64,000 bases of DNA from Ascochyta rabiei. Lineage: Eukaryota; Ascomycota; Dothideomycetes; Pleosporales; Didymellaceae. A program made the translations under genes and the position numbers. The notes under the pieces are model-generated. The model saw nothing but the letters and a program-made list of their open reading frames with translations. It made no database searches and was not told the origin of the DNA. Below are positions 1-10,342 of the stretch, piece by piece; positions within the stretch are counted from its first letter, which is position 1; each line of letters opens with the position of its first letter. The stretch spans positions 1,178,001-1,242,000 of the forward strand of contig NC_082410.1 in assembly GCF_004011695.2 (NCBI RefSeq), in the 5' to 3' direction.

Positions 1-703
1 GCTCCCCACGCGCAGCAAAGCCTCAAAGTAGGTAAAGGCAATGGCTGGGCCAGGTTAGTGGAAACAAGCAGCACGAGGACGCGATGCAACTGACCTCGCC
101 ATCCGCAGTGGCCGTCGCCGCGACAGGTGCGGAAGTAGGCATACTTGCCGGGCAGGGCGGCCGTCTTGATTCTGTAGACAGGATCGGCGTTGGCATACTG
201 TGTGGTGATGGCAGCGCTGCTCTGGCGCTCGCCGACCAGCGGACCCTGGGCGCGGTCAGTTTGCCGGATGCAGTCAGCGCGTGTGCGGCGGAAGCGGGAC
301 TTACAGTGGCCTCGGGCTCATATTCGCTCGACAGCTTCTGCATGTAGGCATGCTCCTCTTCGGCGGTCATGAACGCGGGGTCCGCCATGCTGAACGTGGA
401 GGTGCGGCCGTGCTGGTGCTGGTGCTGGTGCTGGTGCTGGTGCTGGCCAGTGTGTTGGTGCTGGTGCTGGCCAGTGTGTTGGTGGTTAAAGGCGGGAGGG
501 AGGACCGGGGCGCGGATTGGTAGCGGCCGACCGAACGTCAAGCCCGAGTGGACCGCGCTCCCATAGGCGCTCTGTGCGTGAACTCCATAGTGGCCGCCGT
601 GCTGGACGTGGCCTTGACCGTGACCGTGACCGTGACCGTGACCGTGGCCAAGACCAAGACCATGTGGGTGGAAGCCGCCCGTCATCACCGACGGCCGACT
701 CAT
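1..703 (-). CDS. Otubain-family (peptidase C65) deubiquitinase, partial at left edge
   Basis: Exons 305-703, 95-245 and 1-44 (continuing off the window). Introns 246-304 (donor GTAAGT) and 45-94 splice in frame. Otubains are cysteine proteases that cleave ubiquitin chains. The spliced protein reads GPLVGERQ right after the first intron, then YANADPVYR, then the catalytic box RGDGHCGWRAIAF, with Asp near residue 177 and Cys near 180. The catalytic His lies beyond the edge. The N-terminal 110 residues are unusual: runs of His-Gly (about residues 18-32) and His-Gln with TGQ (about 74-100). They are probably disordered and lie outside the conserved fold. The ATG at 703 is the first methionine of this frame. 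Family assignment is firm; the start and the role of the His-rich tract are uncertain. Confidence 0.85.
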
Positions 704-874
704 GAAGGACTGGTGGCGGCGACGAGGAGGAGGAGAGTGGGTCGTGTTCTGGCGGTGCTGTGCGCTCCCCCTCTGCGAGCGTGCGGAATAGCGCTGGGGC
801 GGCGACGGTGGGCGGCGTGACTGGCGTCGAGGGCGGGCAATCGGATGGTGGATTCCACGACAGGTTCGGCAGCA

Positions 875-922
875 GGCAGAGGCAAAGGCAGAGGCAAAGG
901 CAGAGGCAAAGGCAGAGGCAAA
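875..922. repeat. Four perfect copies of a 12-bp repeat
   Basis: GGCAGAGGCAAA repeats four times without interruption, 170-220 bp upstream of the otubain start codon. It is purine-rich on the plus strand. Confidence 0.9.
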
Positions 923-1490
923 CCCGGCAGCCGTCGTTCACGAGCTCCCTGGAGCAGAGGGCGGCCGTGTCTTTTAGTAGGGGCAGAGAAGCGCGGCAGT
1001 GGGCGGGAAGCTGTGTCGTTGCTGTGATACGGACCGGCTTCCAGGGGCACGCCGTATATGAGAGAGACAAGAGTGCTCTTGGCCGCGTGCCGGTGGAATT
1101 CACTCTGCCAGGTACAAGAGCGCTCTGCAACACATTGGCTCCTCGCGGATGGAAACGGCGGCTCTGTGTTGCACCAGCAGCCTGGACGACGGGCAGAAGC
1201 ACAGTATCGATCTCGTTAGTGCTAGGGCCGCCTCATGCACATCGAGCGATGGGGCTGCTTCAAGTGAAACCGGAGGGAGCAGAGGGCGAGCGTGACGGCG
1301 TACAAGAGGGAGGGAATTCCTGCCTTCAAGGGCGGCGCCCACAATCAGCGCCTGGGGACCTGGAGACCTCGAGCAAAAGAAAAGCAGCCATGGCCGCCTT
1401 GGACGACGCACTGCCAGCATCACGCAACGTCTGCTCGCCGGCAGCTGCACACGACCCTCCAGCGGGGCCCTGCCATGCCATGCCATGCCA

Positions 1491-1548
1491 GAGCTTCGAG
1501 CTTCGAGCTTCGAGCTTCGAGCTTCCAGCTTCCAGCTTCCAGCTTCCT
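1491..1548. repeat. Heptanucleotide tandem repeat GAGCTTC / CAGCTTC
   Basis: About eight 7-bp units. GAGCTTC units come first, then units with C in the first place. Just upstream (1471-1490) there is a short run of CCATG-type pentamers. Confidence 0.9.
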
Positions 1549-2187
1549 CTAGCACTGCTCACACGCACAGTCGAGGCAAAGGAAATTGGCCTGCCTCTCC
1601 GATCATGTCAAGCTGGATCGCCATCGACGGCCGCTCCACAGTCTCACTGAACGGGCCTCCTCACGAGATTGAACAGTAGCATTCTGGCAGCGCCGCTCCA
1701 CGCTTAGCACGGCCGAGCGTGAGGCTGGTCGTGCATGCAGCAAAGGGGAACAAGATCAGTAGCGGCGCTGTGTTACGTGGTGGAATGCAGTCGTCGAGCC
1801 ATCATAGAGCCATGCTACCCCTGTCGTGTCGAGGAAAAAGTGATTTCTCACAGCGTCTCACACACGCCCAGACCTGATGACCGCGCGTTGGAGGGCTCCT
1901 GTCACGGAGCCCGCCTGCAGAGCATCATTCGCTCGCAGCAATGTGGCGTCGAAGCTGCAGGAAAAAAGAACTGTCCCACCCGCGATATCCTGTCGTTTAC
2001 CCTGCTCAACCCCCCACCCCACGCTGCATCCGAGCCAGGGCAGACCGTACAGAAGTGCTGCATTCTGGCCATCGTCACTGTGATTCGTCGACCGCCGCTC
2101 GTTTGACACTCCTTGCCGACTTCCCCGCGACCAGGAACCTCCACCTGCAGCAGGGTTGCGCCGTCCACCTGTTCAAGAACGAAGCAT

Positions 2188-2243
2188 CACAGTCCACAGT
2201 CCACAGCCCACAGCCCACAGCCCACAGTCCACAGTCCACAGTC
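2188..2243. repeat. Heptanucleotide tandem repeat CACAGTC / CACAGCC
   Basis: Eight 7-bp units in three blocks: CACAGTC units, then CACAGCC units, then CACAGTC units again. Noncoding. Confidence 0.9.
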
Positions 2244-2675
2244 ACGGCGTCATGGGTACTCACTGCCGTTCGCATGTCACGAAACAAAGCGGGGCGCTGG
2301 CTGCGGGCGGCTGCTAGGACCGCGCACTCGGTTCCTTGGCTGGTTACTTGAGAAAACGAGGCCGATGTTACCTACAGAAGCTCGCTGCTGAGTCCTGACC
2401 AACTGGGACAGAGGTGCGCAGCTGCACCCGAACATGTCCGCCTCTGCTGAGACGCCAGCTTGTAGACCGCTGCTCGGGCGGTGGGTACCTCCACCTTGTG
2501 CTACCTGCTCGCCCAACCCTGCCTCTGCTTCTGGGGAACCAAGCCGCATGTTTCAATCCTTCAGGTGAGCGAAGCCCTCGGTGACGGTAACGTGTCACTG
2601 GCCACATCCCGTCGTCTTCCCGAGTACCCAGACACAGGTCGTCTTGTGAACCGCTCACAGGCCGGTGCCTGCAGG

Positions 2676-4432
2676 TCATCCTTTGCTCGAGACTCCCAAG
2701 CGCCCCGCAGGGCCCTTGCCTTTGAGTCGCCCTGATTTAGATCCCAAGCCATTCAAGCCCCAGGGCGCACGCTGGCCTCCGACCTCGCCTGGGGTGGGGG
2801 CAAACTGTGAGCCGCTCTCGTCCGACTTGAAGCCATCGCCGTCGTTCAGAACCATTTGCCACAGCGATCCAATCGCGCTGCTCCATTCCTTCATCGCCTG
2901 CACCCGGTCCATGTCGGTGCTACTCTCGATCTCCACCGTTCCGTGCTGCTGGTTGATCTTACCGTGCAGCCGCTTGTCGACGATCAAGAACCCCACGATC
3001 TCTTGGACCTCGGGAAGGGAGATTTGGAGTTGCTTCGAGATGAACGCCAAGGTGAAGCGTGTGTAGGGCGCGACGAGCTTGACGACAGCCTTGGTGCGCA
3101 CGTTGCGCGTGACTTCATCGATGTTCTCGGCAATGAATGGATCTTGGAGCAGGTCCTGGTTGCTCTGCAGTATCTTCTCGTACTCGTGAATGTCCTCGCG
3201 CTGGTAAGCGTTGACAAGATCCGTCATGGTGGAGATGCGGGGGTCGTTCTGATAGGGCTTGGTTTCCTGCGAGTCAAACGGGTTGATGTCGGAACCCGAC
3301 AGCATGGTTGCAAGCACCAGATATTTCAGTACCTGGATCCGCTGCAGCGATCCAGCCTCGTCATAGTTCTTGAAACTCTCGAAAAAGTCGCTCTGCGCCC
3401 CCTTCCAGTTCTCTAGGCCGCATTAGCGCCGGACCCGTGTCTCGGGAGATTGCTACTTGCCTTCGCTCATGTGCATCTTGCCACCACATTCTCGGATGAT
3501 ACCCATGATCTTGGGATGTGGGACGGCGGATTTGACTTTAAGCGCTCGCTGGTACAGTGCCTGCATACGGTGAGCTGACTATGCGCCTCCGGACGATTGG
3601 GGCCACAACACGAACCTTCAGGCGCTTGTTGTTCCTGGTCTCTGCATACATGAGGATCTCCAGCGAGTAGACCTCCAATGAGTAGGTGCCTTTGCTCGGA
3701 TCGTCTGTGCCGTCGTCCTTTTGACAGGCCTTGTGCAACTCACGGAGCTTCTCTGTCAGCTGGCGATAGTCTTTCCTGTCCAGCCACAGCCTTGCAAGCT
3801 TGATGTTTGTCTTCAGCCACAGTCGCTCGTTGTTGGTGCTCTGGAAGATGTCGAGGGTCAGGGCATAGAACCTCTCCATGCAGCGGTAGGCTTCGGCGTC
3901 CTCGGCGGCTTTTTCGATGAAGTCGAGCATGTTGTTGATGGACTTTTCGGAATAGTTGCGTGTGACGGCGGACTTGACGTAGGTGAGAAGCTCCTTGTAG
4001 TGCTCTACCGCCTACACTAACATTAGCACAAGAGCAACATGGCGGTATGCACACAACGCACCTGCTCATACCGCGCCAGCTTGAACTCGAGCTTGATGGC
4101 CTGCTTTAGACCTTTGAATCCCCTGTATGCGAATCAGCACCCGCAGCCGAAATGGAACCTCTCCGCGGCTGCCGTACCAATCCGACTTTTCTTCCTCCAA
4201 CGCCGGCATCCCTAGGAACTCGTCTATGGCTGACTCTGGATCATCGACCTTCAGCTGCTTTGCGTTGTAGTACTTGTTCTCGATGTCGACATCGCCGCTC
4301 TGTTCGTCGTCGTCGTCTTCATACTCGAAGTCGTATCTGCGCTGTGGTCAGATTCGAACAGGAGGGGTGATGTGATAGCGTGACATACTCCTCCTCCCCC
4401 GAGTCCTGCATGAAATCATCGTCATCAGACAT
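2676..4432 (-). CDS. CSN2: COP9 signalosome subunit 2
   Basis: Exons 4389-4432, 4178-4336, 4062-4122, 3616-4011, 3461-3560 and 2676-3412 sum to 1497 nt, 498 residues, the usual CSN2 length. CSN2 is a PCI-domain scaffold of the COP9 signalosome, which removes Nedd8 from cullins. The start MSDDDDF is followed by an acidic stretch typical of the N terminus. Next come the helical-repeat region ([24 protein letters not shown], shown here as [11 protein letters not shown]) and [13 protein letters not shown]. The PCI winged helix is near residues 370-440 ([18 protein letters not shown]). The fifth intron (3413-3460) has a GC donor (GCAAGT); using it is the only way I found to keep the conserved SEENWK junction in frame. 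The C-terminal 50 residues are less typical. Confidence 0.93.
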
Positions 4433-5728
4433 GGTGTGGCGCAAGTGGAGGTTGTGAAGCGCCGGGCGTGGTTAGGCGTGGCAGCACTCTGCTGGAGCTG
4501 TATCTTTGCTGGCGGTAGGGCGGGGAATCGATTTCGGGTGGTGTATTGGTTGCTGTGACGTGGGAGGTGAGATTGCCTGTCCAGCCAGGCGGTGTTGCCT
4601 GCGCCGTGCGGTCAAGAGGTCCCCACGATGTCGGTGGGGCGCGCTAGACGACTGGCTCCAACAACAACGTGTGGAGGTCTTCAGCGATATGCTGGCCAGA
4701 GGCCTAGACAGTCGAGAAGATATGTGGTACTGTAGCGAAACGTACGCTTGGAACATCTCTGTAGATCTGCTCTAGATGCCTCCAGCATGGAAAGATAAGG
4801 CACGTTTGTTCCCATTATTCAGCAGTGAGAGAGGCGCCGCATCGACATGCAGGTATTCAAGAGCTGCAGGCTCGGACTGACGTGTTCAAGAAGCGTGTCA
4901 ACCCAATTGCAAAGCGTCTAGCAGCTTGTATGCACCTGCCATGGTGTGTGCAGGGTCCCTTTTCATGGCTGCAATGATACGTCGATGCACCATGTCTTGA
5001 ACGTCTCGCCTGGGCGCAATTCGCAGCACTGCCAAGATCGGTCAAACGCAGATGCGCCTCGTGCAAGCAAGCCCCAGCCTTCTCGATTCTCGATTCTCGA
5101 TTCTCGATTCTCGATTGCTGAGCACGTGTTCACTACAAACTCCATCCAGCTCCTGCCAGCAGTGGTCGGCTAGTAATTCGTTCTCCCCGTGGACAGCGAT
5201 CGTCCAGGCACCGTCCTATCCAAGTTTCATTGACCCCATTAAACGTCAAACATTCTTCGAGATCCATCGTCGCCAGCAGTACATAGGCGCGACATTGGTC
5301 GAACTGATTCCTTGATTCCCCTGCAGCCATTGTAGGTGTGCATCCGAGCATTTGACCTCCTGGCGCTGCTGCTAGCAGACGTAGTAACGTACTGCGCCTC
5401 GCTCCGGCGGACAAGCGGCAATGGTTCGCGGAGGTGTCACTGTGCTGACTCTGGATTAGGTTTAACGTCAGCCTTGGATCGTCGACCTTCCCCATCGCTA
5501 CCAAAGACATCGCCTGCCCAGCCCTAGAACGCCTCCGACCTCACTCAGCACTCAGCACCCACCATCCTCTTTCCCCGCCGGCCGCTCTCTGGTGTGCGAC
5601 GTCTGCTCTCCAACCTCCGCACCGCCTGCGCCCTCCGACAACCGCCCGTGTCACCACTGCGCGCGCACGCCTCCTGACGCCGACCGCACCCCGAACCGAT
5701 CGCCGAATCTCTTCTCCCAGCCGTCACG
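4433..5728. other. Intergenic region between divergent CSN2 and RHO3 genes
   Basis: About 1.3 kb of shared upstream DNA. No convincing coding frame. A heptamer repeat lies at 5080-5114. The last 200 bp before RHO3 are pyrimidine-rich, as expected for a fungal promoter and leader. Confidence 0.6.
5080..5114. repeat. Heptanucleotide tandem repeat TTCTCGA, five copies
   Basis: Five perfect 7-bp units in the CSN2/RHO3 spacer. Each unit holds a TCGA palindrome. Confidence 0.9.
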
Positions 5729-6691
5729 ATGCCCATGTGCGGTGGAACAAAGTCGGTGCAGCGCAAGCTGGTCCTTCTGTACGTTCCCATATTCCGACGA
5801 GCCCCAGGAACGACGGCTTGGGCGGACGAGCACAGCCATTGGCACTGGCTAACGCGTATCTGACAGCGGCGACGGCGCATGCGGAAAGACATCGTTGCTG
5901 AACGTCTTCACAAGAGGGTATGTTGCTTTGTGCCGCCGCACAATTGGGCCTGAATGGTGACTGATCGACAATACAGATACTTCCCAACGGTCTAGTGAGT
6001 GTTGCGCCCCTGAGAGATGCGCATTTGGCTAATCGCAGTCTGCCTCAGCGAGCCTACAGTGTTTGGTAAGCGTTTAGTAGAATCGCACTGAGACATGGCT
6101 GACACTTTCCTACAGAAAACTATGTACACGGTTCGTTGCTCTGCCCCTGGGACTGCGCCGCTCAATCCGCCTAACACATTCTAAAAGACATCTACATTGA
6201 CAACACCCATGTCGAGCTCAGCTTGTGGGACACTGCCGGGCAAGAGGAATTCGACAGGCTACGATCTCTCAGCTACGACGACACGCACGCCATCATGCTG
6301 TGCTTCTCTGTCGACTCACCAGACTCGCTCGAGAACGTAGAAACCAAGTGGGTTGGCGAGATCGCCGAAAACTGCCCCAACGTCAAGCTCGTCCTGGTCG
6401 CGTTGAAGTGCGATCTTCGAAAGCGGGAAGACGACGATGCCGAGGGTGCAGAGCCAGAGAAGCCATGCATCGACTACGAAGAGGGTCTCCGAGTGGCAGA
6501 GAAGATAAAGGCCCTGCGATACCTTGGTACGGTCCAGCGACGCCATGAGTTCCCGCCTTGCGGCTAACACGTCGACAGAGTGCTCCGCCATGAAGAACCG
6601 AGGCGTCAACGAAGCCTTCACAGAGGCTGCCCGTGTTGCTCTGCAGGTGAAGAACAGCAAGGACAAGAGCGGCGGCTGTACGGTCATGTGA
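5729..6691 (+). CDS. RHO3: Rho-family GTPase Rho3
   Basis: Seven exons: 5729-5778, 5867-5917, 5977-5994, 6049-6065, 6116-6130, 6188-6526 and 6579-6691; 603 nt, 200 residues. Rho3 is a small GTPase of the plasma membrane that directs polarised exocytosis and actin at hyphal tips. The start MPMCGG and the P-loop GDGACGKTS are Rho3-like. Switch I is YFPTVYEPTVFENY, switch II WDTAGQEEFDRLR, and the base-recognition motifs are LKCDLR and CSAMK. The protein ends with CTVM, a prenylation (CAAX) box. Switch I is spread over three microexons of 18, 17 and 15 nt, which simple gene finders would miss. All junctions are GT-AG and preserve the family sequence. Confidence 0.95.
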
Positions 6692-7645
6692 TCCTGCGTC
6701 GCAGCTCCACCTCCTTTGCTACCTATGATACCACCTGCATACCTCTTCACCCGCGCCATCTTGTATTTCATCTCGACACAAGCGAGCACGCCTCCCACCT
6801 CGGCACGTCCGTTCCGCGTCCCTCTATTCATACCCTTCTTTATATCGTTTCCTTGTAGCTGGGGTTGTGGATCTCAGCAAAACCGACTCGTCGTCTGGGC
6901 GTTGACAAGGCCGAAAAGCTACGACAAACGGCCTTGACGCGACTCTCACCACGGCACTGGTAGATGTGCTTCCAAAAAAAAACCCTTTTCATTCATCTTG
7001 CATAGATTTGTTCTTCACTCTCCCCTTTATACCGTTTTATTGTACATGCTTTACCTTGGCTCTGGCTTTGGCTTATTGTTTAATCGACTCGTTTGTGTCT
7101 GGCGCGAGTAAGGGAGGGTGGTTGTGTAGTGGGTAGCGTTCTTGAATAGATCACATGTTGCAGGTTGTGTGGAGTCGTGTTCTGCTGTCATCGTGAAGGA
7201 GGAACGGCTCTCCAGTGAGGCTTTCGTGCTCAGATGGGCATGGCGGTGTCAGCGGGGGACGAGTGCGCTGCTTCTGCATAGTTGGTGAAGAAGCGCGCGT
7301 ACATCCAGCGCGGGGAGTACGCGATAAAGTCAAGGCGGGATGGGATGGGATGGGCGATGGTTACGCTCAAGTTACAGCGACATCACAGACACTGTACAGG
7401 GAAGAGAGTGATTTTGGTTGTTTCATGGGTATTTGGGCTGGGACTGGAGGATGATATTTCATTGGCGTGAGGGGTTACTCATCGCCATGTCGGCACACCA
7501 TGTCTGCACCAGGAATTCGCCGCTTTCGCATCCATGCAGGAGAAAGGGCGCGCAAGAGAAAAGTTTGAGATCCGAGAAACCACGCCGTTGCCCATCCGTT
7601 CCCATTTTGCCTTTGCTGACCACAGACTAGCCTACGGGCCTCCAC
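6692..7645. other. Convergent 3' region of RHO3 and RPL21
   Basis: About 950 bp between two stop codons, so it holds the 3' untranslated regions of both genes. AT-rich patches with an A-run near 6973 fit polyadenylation regions. No coding frame is supported. Confidence 0.6.
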
Positions 7646-8243
7646 TTAGATCGTTGTCTCGTAAGGTACCGGTGTAATGTTCTCCGGCTTGTTGTCCTTC
7701 AGGCTGATGGTCCTGGCATCGCGGGGCTGTGCGGGCAGGCGCTTCATCTGCTGCTTCTCGCCAGTCTCCTTGGCCTTCTGCTGCTTGGCGAAGTTGAGCT
7801 TGACGCGCTTGAGGAAGTCCTCACGCGAGCGGGAGTGGCGGACGTGTTCGATGCGGACGTTGATGCGCTTCTCCATGTATCGGTTGCCGACCTGCTTCTG
7901 GAGGATGACTCCGACGGCCGACTTGGTCACGTTGTAGACGATGCCAGTCTTGCCGTGGTAGACCTTGTAGGGCATACCCTTCTGGACAGCACCTGCGAGG
8001 TGTGAGTATTGCGCTGCCAAAATCTTCACGCTCGCTGTTCGGGGGCACGCGTACCGTTGGCAACAACATCGACAATGTCACCGACCTTGTACTGCTTGAG
8101 GTAGGTCGAGAGAGGGATCATTCCCTTCTTCTTGAAATCCCTGGAGAAGCTGCGGGCTGTCAGCGGGCGGTCACACGTCCATTCCTGCAATGCTCAACGT
8201 ACGCATAGCGCGTACCCGCGCGGAGACCGGCTGCGTGACCCAT
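7646..8243 (-). CDS. RPL21: 60S ribosomal protein eL21
   Basis: Exons 8203-8243, 8055-8149 and 7646-7992 give 483 nt and 160 residues, the exact family length. This is a structural protein of the large ribosomal subunit. The start [15 protein letters not shown] follows the family pattern, as do [41 protein letters not shown] and the basic central region. The protein ends PVPYETTI. Its start codon faces that of the uS4 gene 222 bp away. Confidence 0.96.
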
Positions 8244-8465
8244 TGTGACTGTGTGTGTTGGCGGTTAGTCGTGGTGTTGGTGGTCTTGGATGTCGAGTTC
8301 AGCAATTTCGAGAGCCCTGGAGCGTGGGCTGCCTTCGCTTAGCGGTCCACTCCGTCGCCGCTGCCCATTGGCCACCCAGCACCGCCGGGGACCGTGCACG
8401 CACAGTGCCCCTTCTAATTCTCAGAACACAGCGAACTTTCTCCTCCGAACCCAACGACAACAACA
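8244..8465. promoter_or_regulatory. Bidirectional ribosomal-protein promoter (RPL21 / RPS9)
   Basis: The 222 bp between the start codons of eL21 (minus) and uS4 (plus) must hold both leaders and both core promoters. It contains a T-rich/C-rich stretch (about 8410-8450) before the uS4 start and a CAGTCACA octamer, read on the minus strand, right next to the eL21 ATG. No element was proven. Confidence 0.7.
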
Positions 8466-9247
8466 ATGGCGCCCCGTTCCTACTCGAAGACGTACAGCGT
8501 CCCCCGTCGTCCTTTCGAGTCCGCTCGTCTGTACGTATTCACATCCCATGGCCACTGAGCGCGAGCTAGTCTCCGCTTATGTCTGGGACACCTGGTTAAT
8601 GGCGGAACAGGGACACTGAGCTCAAGCTCGTCGGCGAGTATGGTCTGCGCAACAAGCGCGAGGTGTGGCGTGTCCAGCTCACCCTCTCCAAGATCCGTCG
8701 TGCTGCCCGGTAAGTGGCCCTGTTGCACAGGCGTTGCGCTGACGTGCGCACAATGACCGTCAGTCGCTGACTTGGGCTGCAGTTCGCTCCTGACCCTCGA
8801 CGAGAAGGACCCCAAGCGCCTTTTCGAGGGTAACGCTCTCATTCGCCGTCTCGTTCGTGTCGGTGTCCTCGACGAGTCCCGCATGAAGCTCGATTACGTC
8901 CTGGCCCTCAAGATCGAGGACTTCTTGGAGCGCCGTCTCCAGACCTGCGTCTACAAGCTCGGTCTTGCCAAGTCCATCCACCACGCTCGTGTCCTGATCC
9001 GCCAGCGCCACATCCGGTACGTAGTCCTGAAGTCGTCAGGAAGAACGCATAACTAACAGTGCGCAGTGTTGGCAAGCAGATCGTCAACGTTCCCTCGTTC
9101 GTTGTCCGTCTCGACTCCCAGAAGCACATTGACTTCGCGCTCACCTCGCCCTTTGGTGGAGGCCGCCCCGGTCGTGTCAGGAGGAAGAAGGCCGCCGCTG
9201 CCAACAAGGGTGGTGACGACGATGCCGCTGAGGACGACGAGGAGTAA
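8466..9247 (+). CDS. RPS9: 40S ribosomal protein uS4 (S9)
   Basis: Exons 8466-8530, 8611-8709, 8783-9016 and 9067-9247 sum to 579 nt, 192 residues. This small-subunit protein helps set decoding accuracy. The start [19 protein letters not shown] is family-typical. It is followed by [15 protein letters not shown], the S4 RNA-binding region ([34 protein letters not shown]) and an acidic tail ending AEDDEE. All introns are 50-80 nt GT-AG. It is divergently paired with eL21. Confidence 0.96.
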
Positions 9248-9598
9248 ATCCTACGTCACAAGGAATGATTCATGGGTGACCGGCGTTGGGCATGACGGGA
9301 TGACATTTCGAACACCTGTGCTGTTTACGATTTCAGTATATCCCGCACGGTTTCGACTGGTGGAAGGCCTGCATAAACAGCGTGTAGCCTATCTGCCCAA
9401 AAATTTTAAGCTGCCTTCATCCGTTCTTCCTCGTACTGCCGTGACATGCTGTCAGTCAATAATTGCATCTCGAGTTGACTCGTTCACCCTGCAGCGGAGT
9501 CTGTCGATCTTTACGTTGATGTGCGCTCAAGTATCGCAGTGGCATGTGCGCCTACGATTGCCGTTGTCTAGTCTACAGATCTATTTCTATGCTCTCGC
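9248..9598. other. Convergent spacer between RPS9 and acetyltransferase gene
   Basis: 351 bp between two stop codons. Only 3' untranslated sequence is expected and nothing else is visible. Confidence 0.6.
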
Positions 9599-10342
9599 CT
9601 ACTCCGCTTCGACATACTCCTCAGGCACAGGTGTGACCTTCTTGACCACCTTCGCGGGCTGCCCCATCGCAACACTGAACTCAGGAATGTCCCTCGACAC
9701 CACGCTCATGGCCCCAATGGTGCACCCCCTCCCGATCGTCACACCTGGTAGTATGACAACATTCCCCCCGATCCAGCAGTCGTCCCCTACCACCACAGGC
9801 CTCCCGTACTCGATATTCTCCCTCCTGCTCCGCACCTCGCTCTCGTGCGTAGCCGCAAAGATACTCACGTTAGGCCCGAACATGCAGCGATCCCCAATGG
9901 TCACGAGACTGCAGTCGAGGATGGTGAGGTTGAAGTTTGCATAGAAGCGCCTGCCAAGCGAGATATTGCAGCCGTAGTCGATGTTCAAGGGCGGCTCGAT
10001 GAAGACCTCGTCGTCGCCCAGACGGCCCATGATCCCTTGCAGCAGCTTCAAGCGCTCTGCGGCCAGCACCTGGAAACCTCTGGATGGGTCCGTCGAGGCG
10101 TCTGGGAACCACGTGTTGAATCTGTGCGCGAAGGCGCGCGCTTTGTACCGCGCTTGCTCGAGCTCGGGCGAGAAGGAGGCGTAGCTGCGAGTATGAGTGT
10201 GTGTGTGTGTGTGTGTTTGGATGGGATGTGGATTGACGTACAGCATACCTGAGATCATCTTCTCGTACTCTTCGCACCAGGGCACGTGGTTGAGCGCCTT
10301 GGCCTTGTCGAGCTCGAGCGTGTTCTTCTGCGTGGCTGCCAT
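9599..10342 (-). CDS. Maltose/galactoside-type O-acetyltransferase (left-handed beta-helix)
   Basis: Exons 10242-10342 and 9599-10184 give 228 residues. The family transfers acetyl from acetyl-CoA to a sugar hydroxyl; the substrate here is unknown. The N-terminal Mac domain (residues 10-65, CEEYEKMISGMLYASFSPEL region) precedes hexapeptide repeats. These include NIDYGCNISLG, the catalytic His in FAATHE, VVVGDDCWIGGNVVILPGVTIG and the tail motif GQPAKVVKKV. The 57-nt intron contains a (CA)n tract, has no in-frame stop and is a multiple of three, so its retention would add 19 residues rich in Thr-His. The spliced form matches the family; the retained form would insert into the Mac domain. Confidence 0.9.
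   Translation of the reverse strand: MAATQKNTLELDKAKALNHVPWCEEYEKMISGMLYVNPHPIQTHTHTHTHTRSYASFSPELEQARYKARAFAHRFNTWFPDASTDPSRGFQVLAAERLKLLQGIMGRLGDDEVFIEPPLNIDYGCNISLGRRFYANFNLTILDCSLVTIGDRCMFGPNVSIFAATHESEVRSRRENIEYGRPVVVGDDCWIGGNVVILPGVTIGRGCTIGAMSVVSRDIPEFSVAMGQPAKVVKKVTPVPEEYVEAE
10197..10216. repeat. GT/CA microsatellite inside an intron
   Basis: About ten GT dinucleotides in the single intron of the acetyltransferase gene. Confidence 0.9.

Larger units (their letters stand above)
704..2675. other. Gene-poor spacer between otubain and CSN2 genes
   Basis: Long overlapping frames exist on both strands but are low-complexity and match no family I know. The stretch is the probable promoter of the otubain gene (transcribed leftwards) and the 3' flank of CSN2. 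It holds three short tandem repeats, listed separately. Confidence 0.6.

Noticed and set aside
486..1650. Long overlapping frames of 238 and 296 codons on opposite strands
   Set aside because: They are translations of simple repeats (Arg-Gln, Leu-Cys runs) and overlap the otubain exon and its promoter; no domain or splice pattern supports them.
7677..7937. Antisense frame across RPL21 exon 3
   Set aside because: Shadow of a strongly conserved ribosomal-protein exon.
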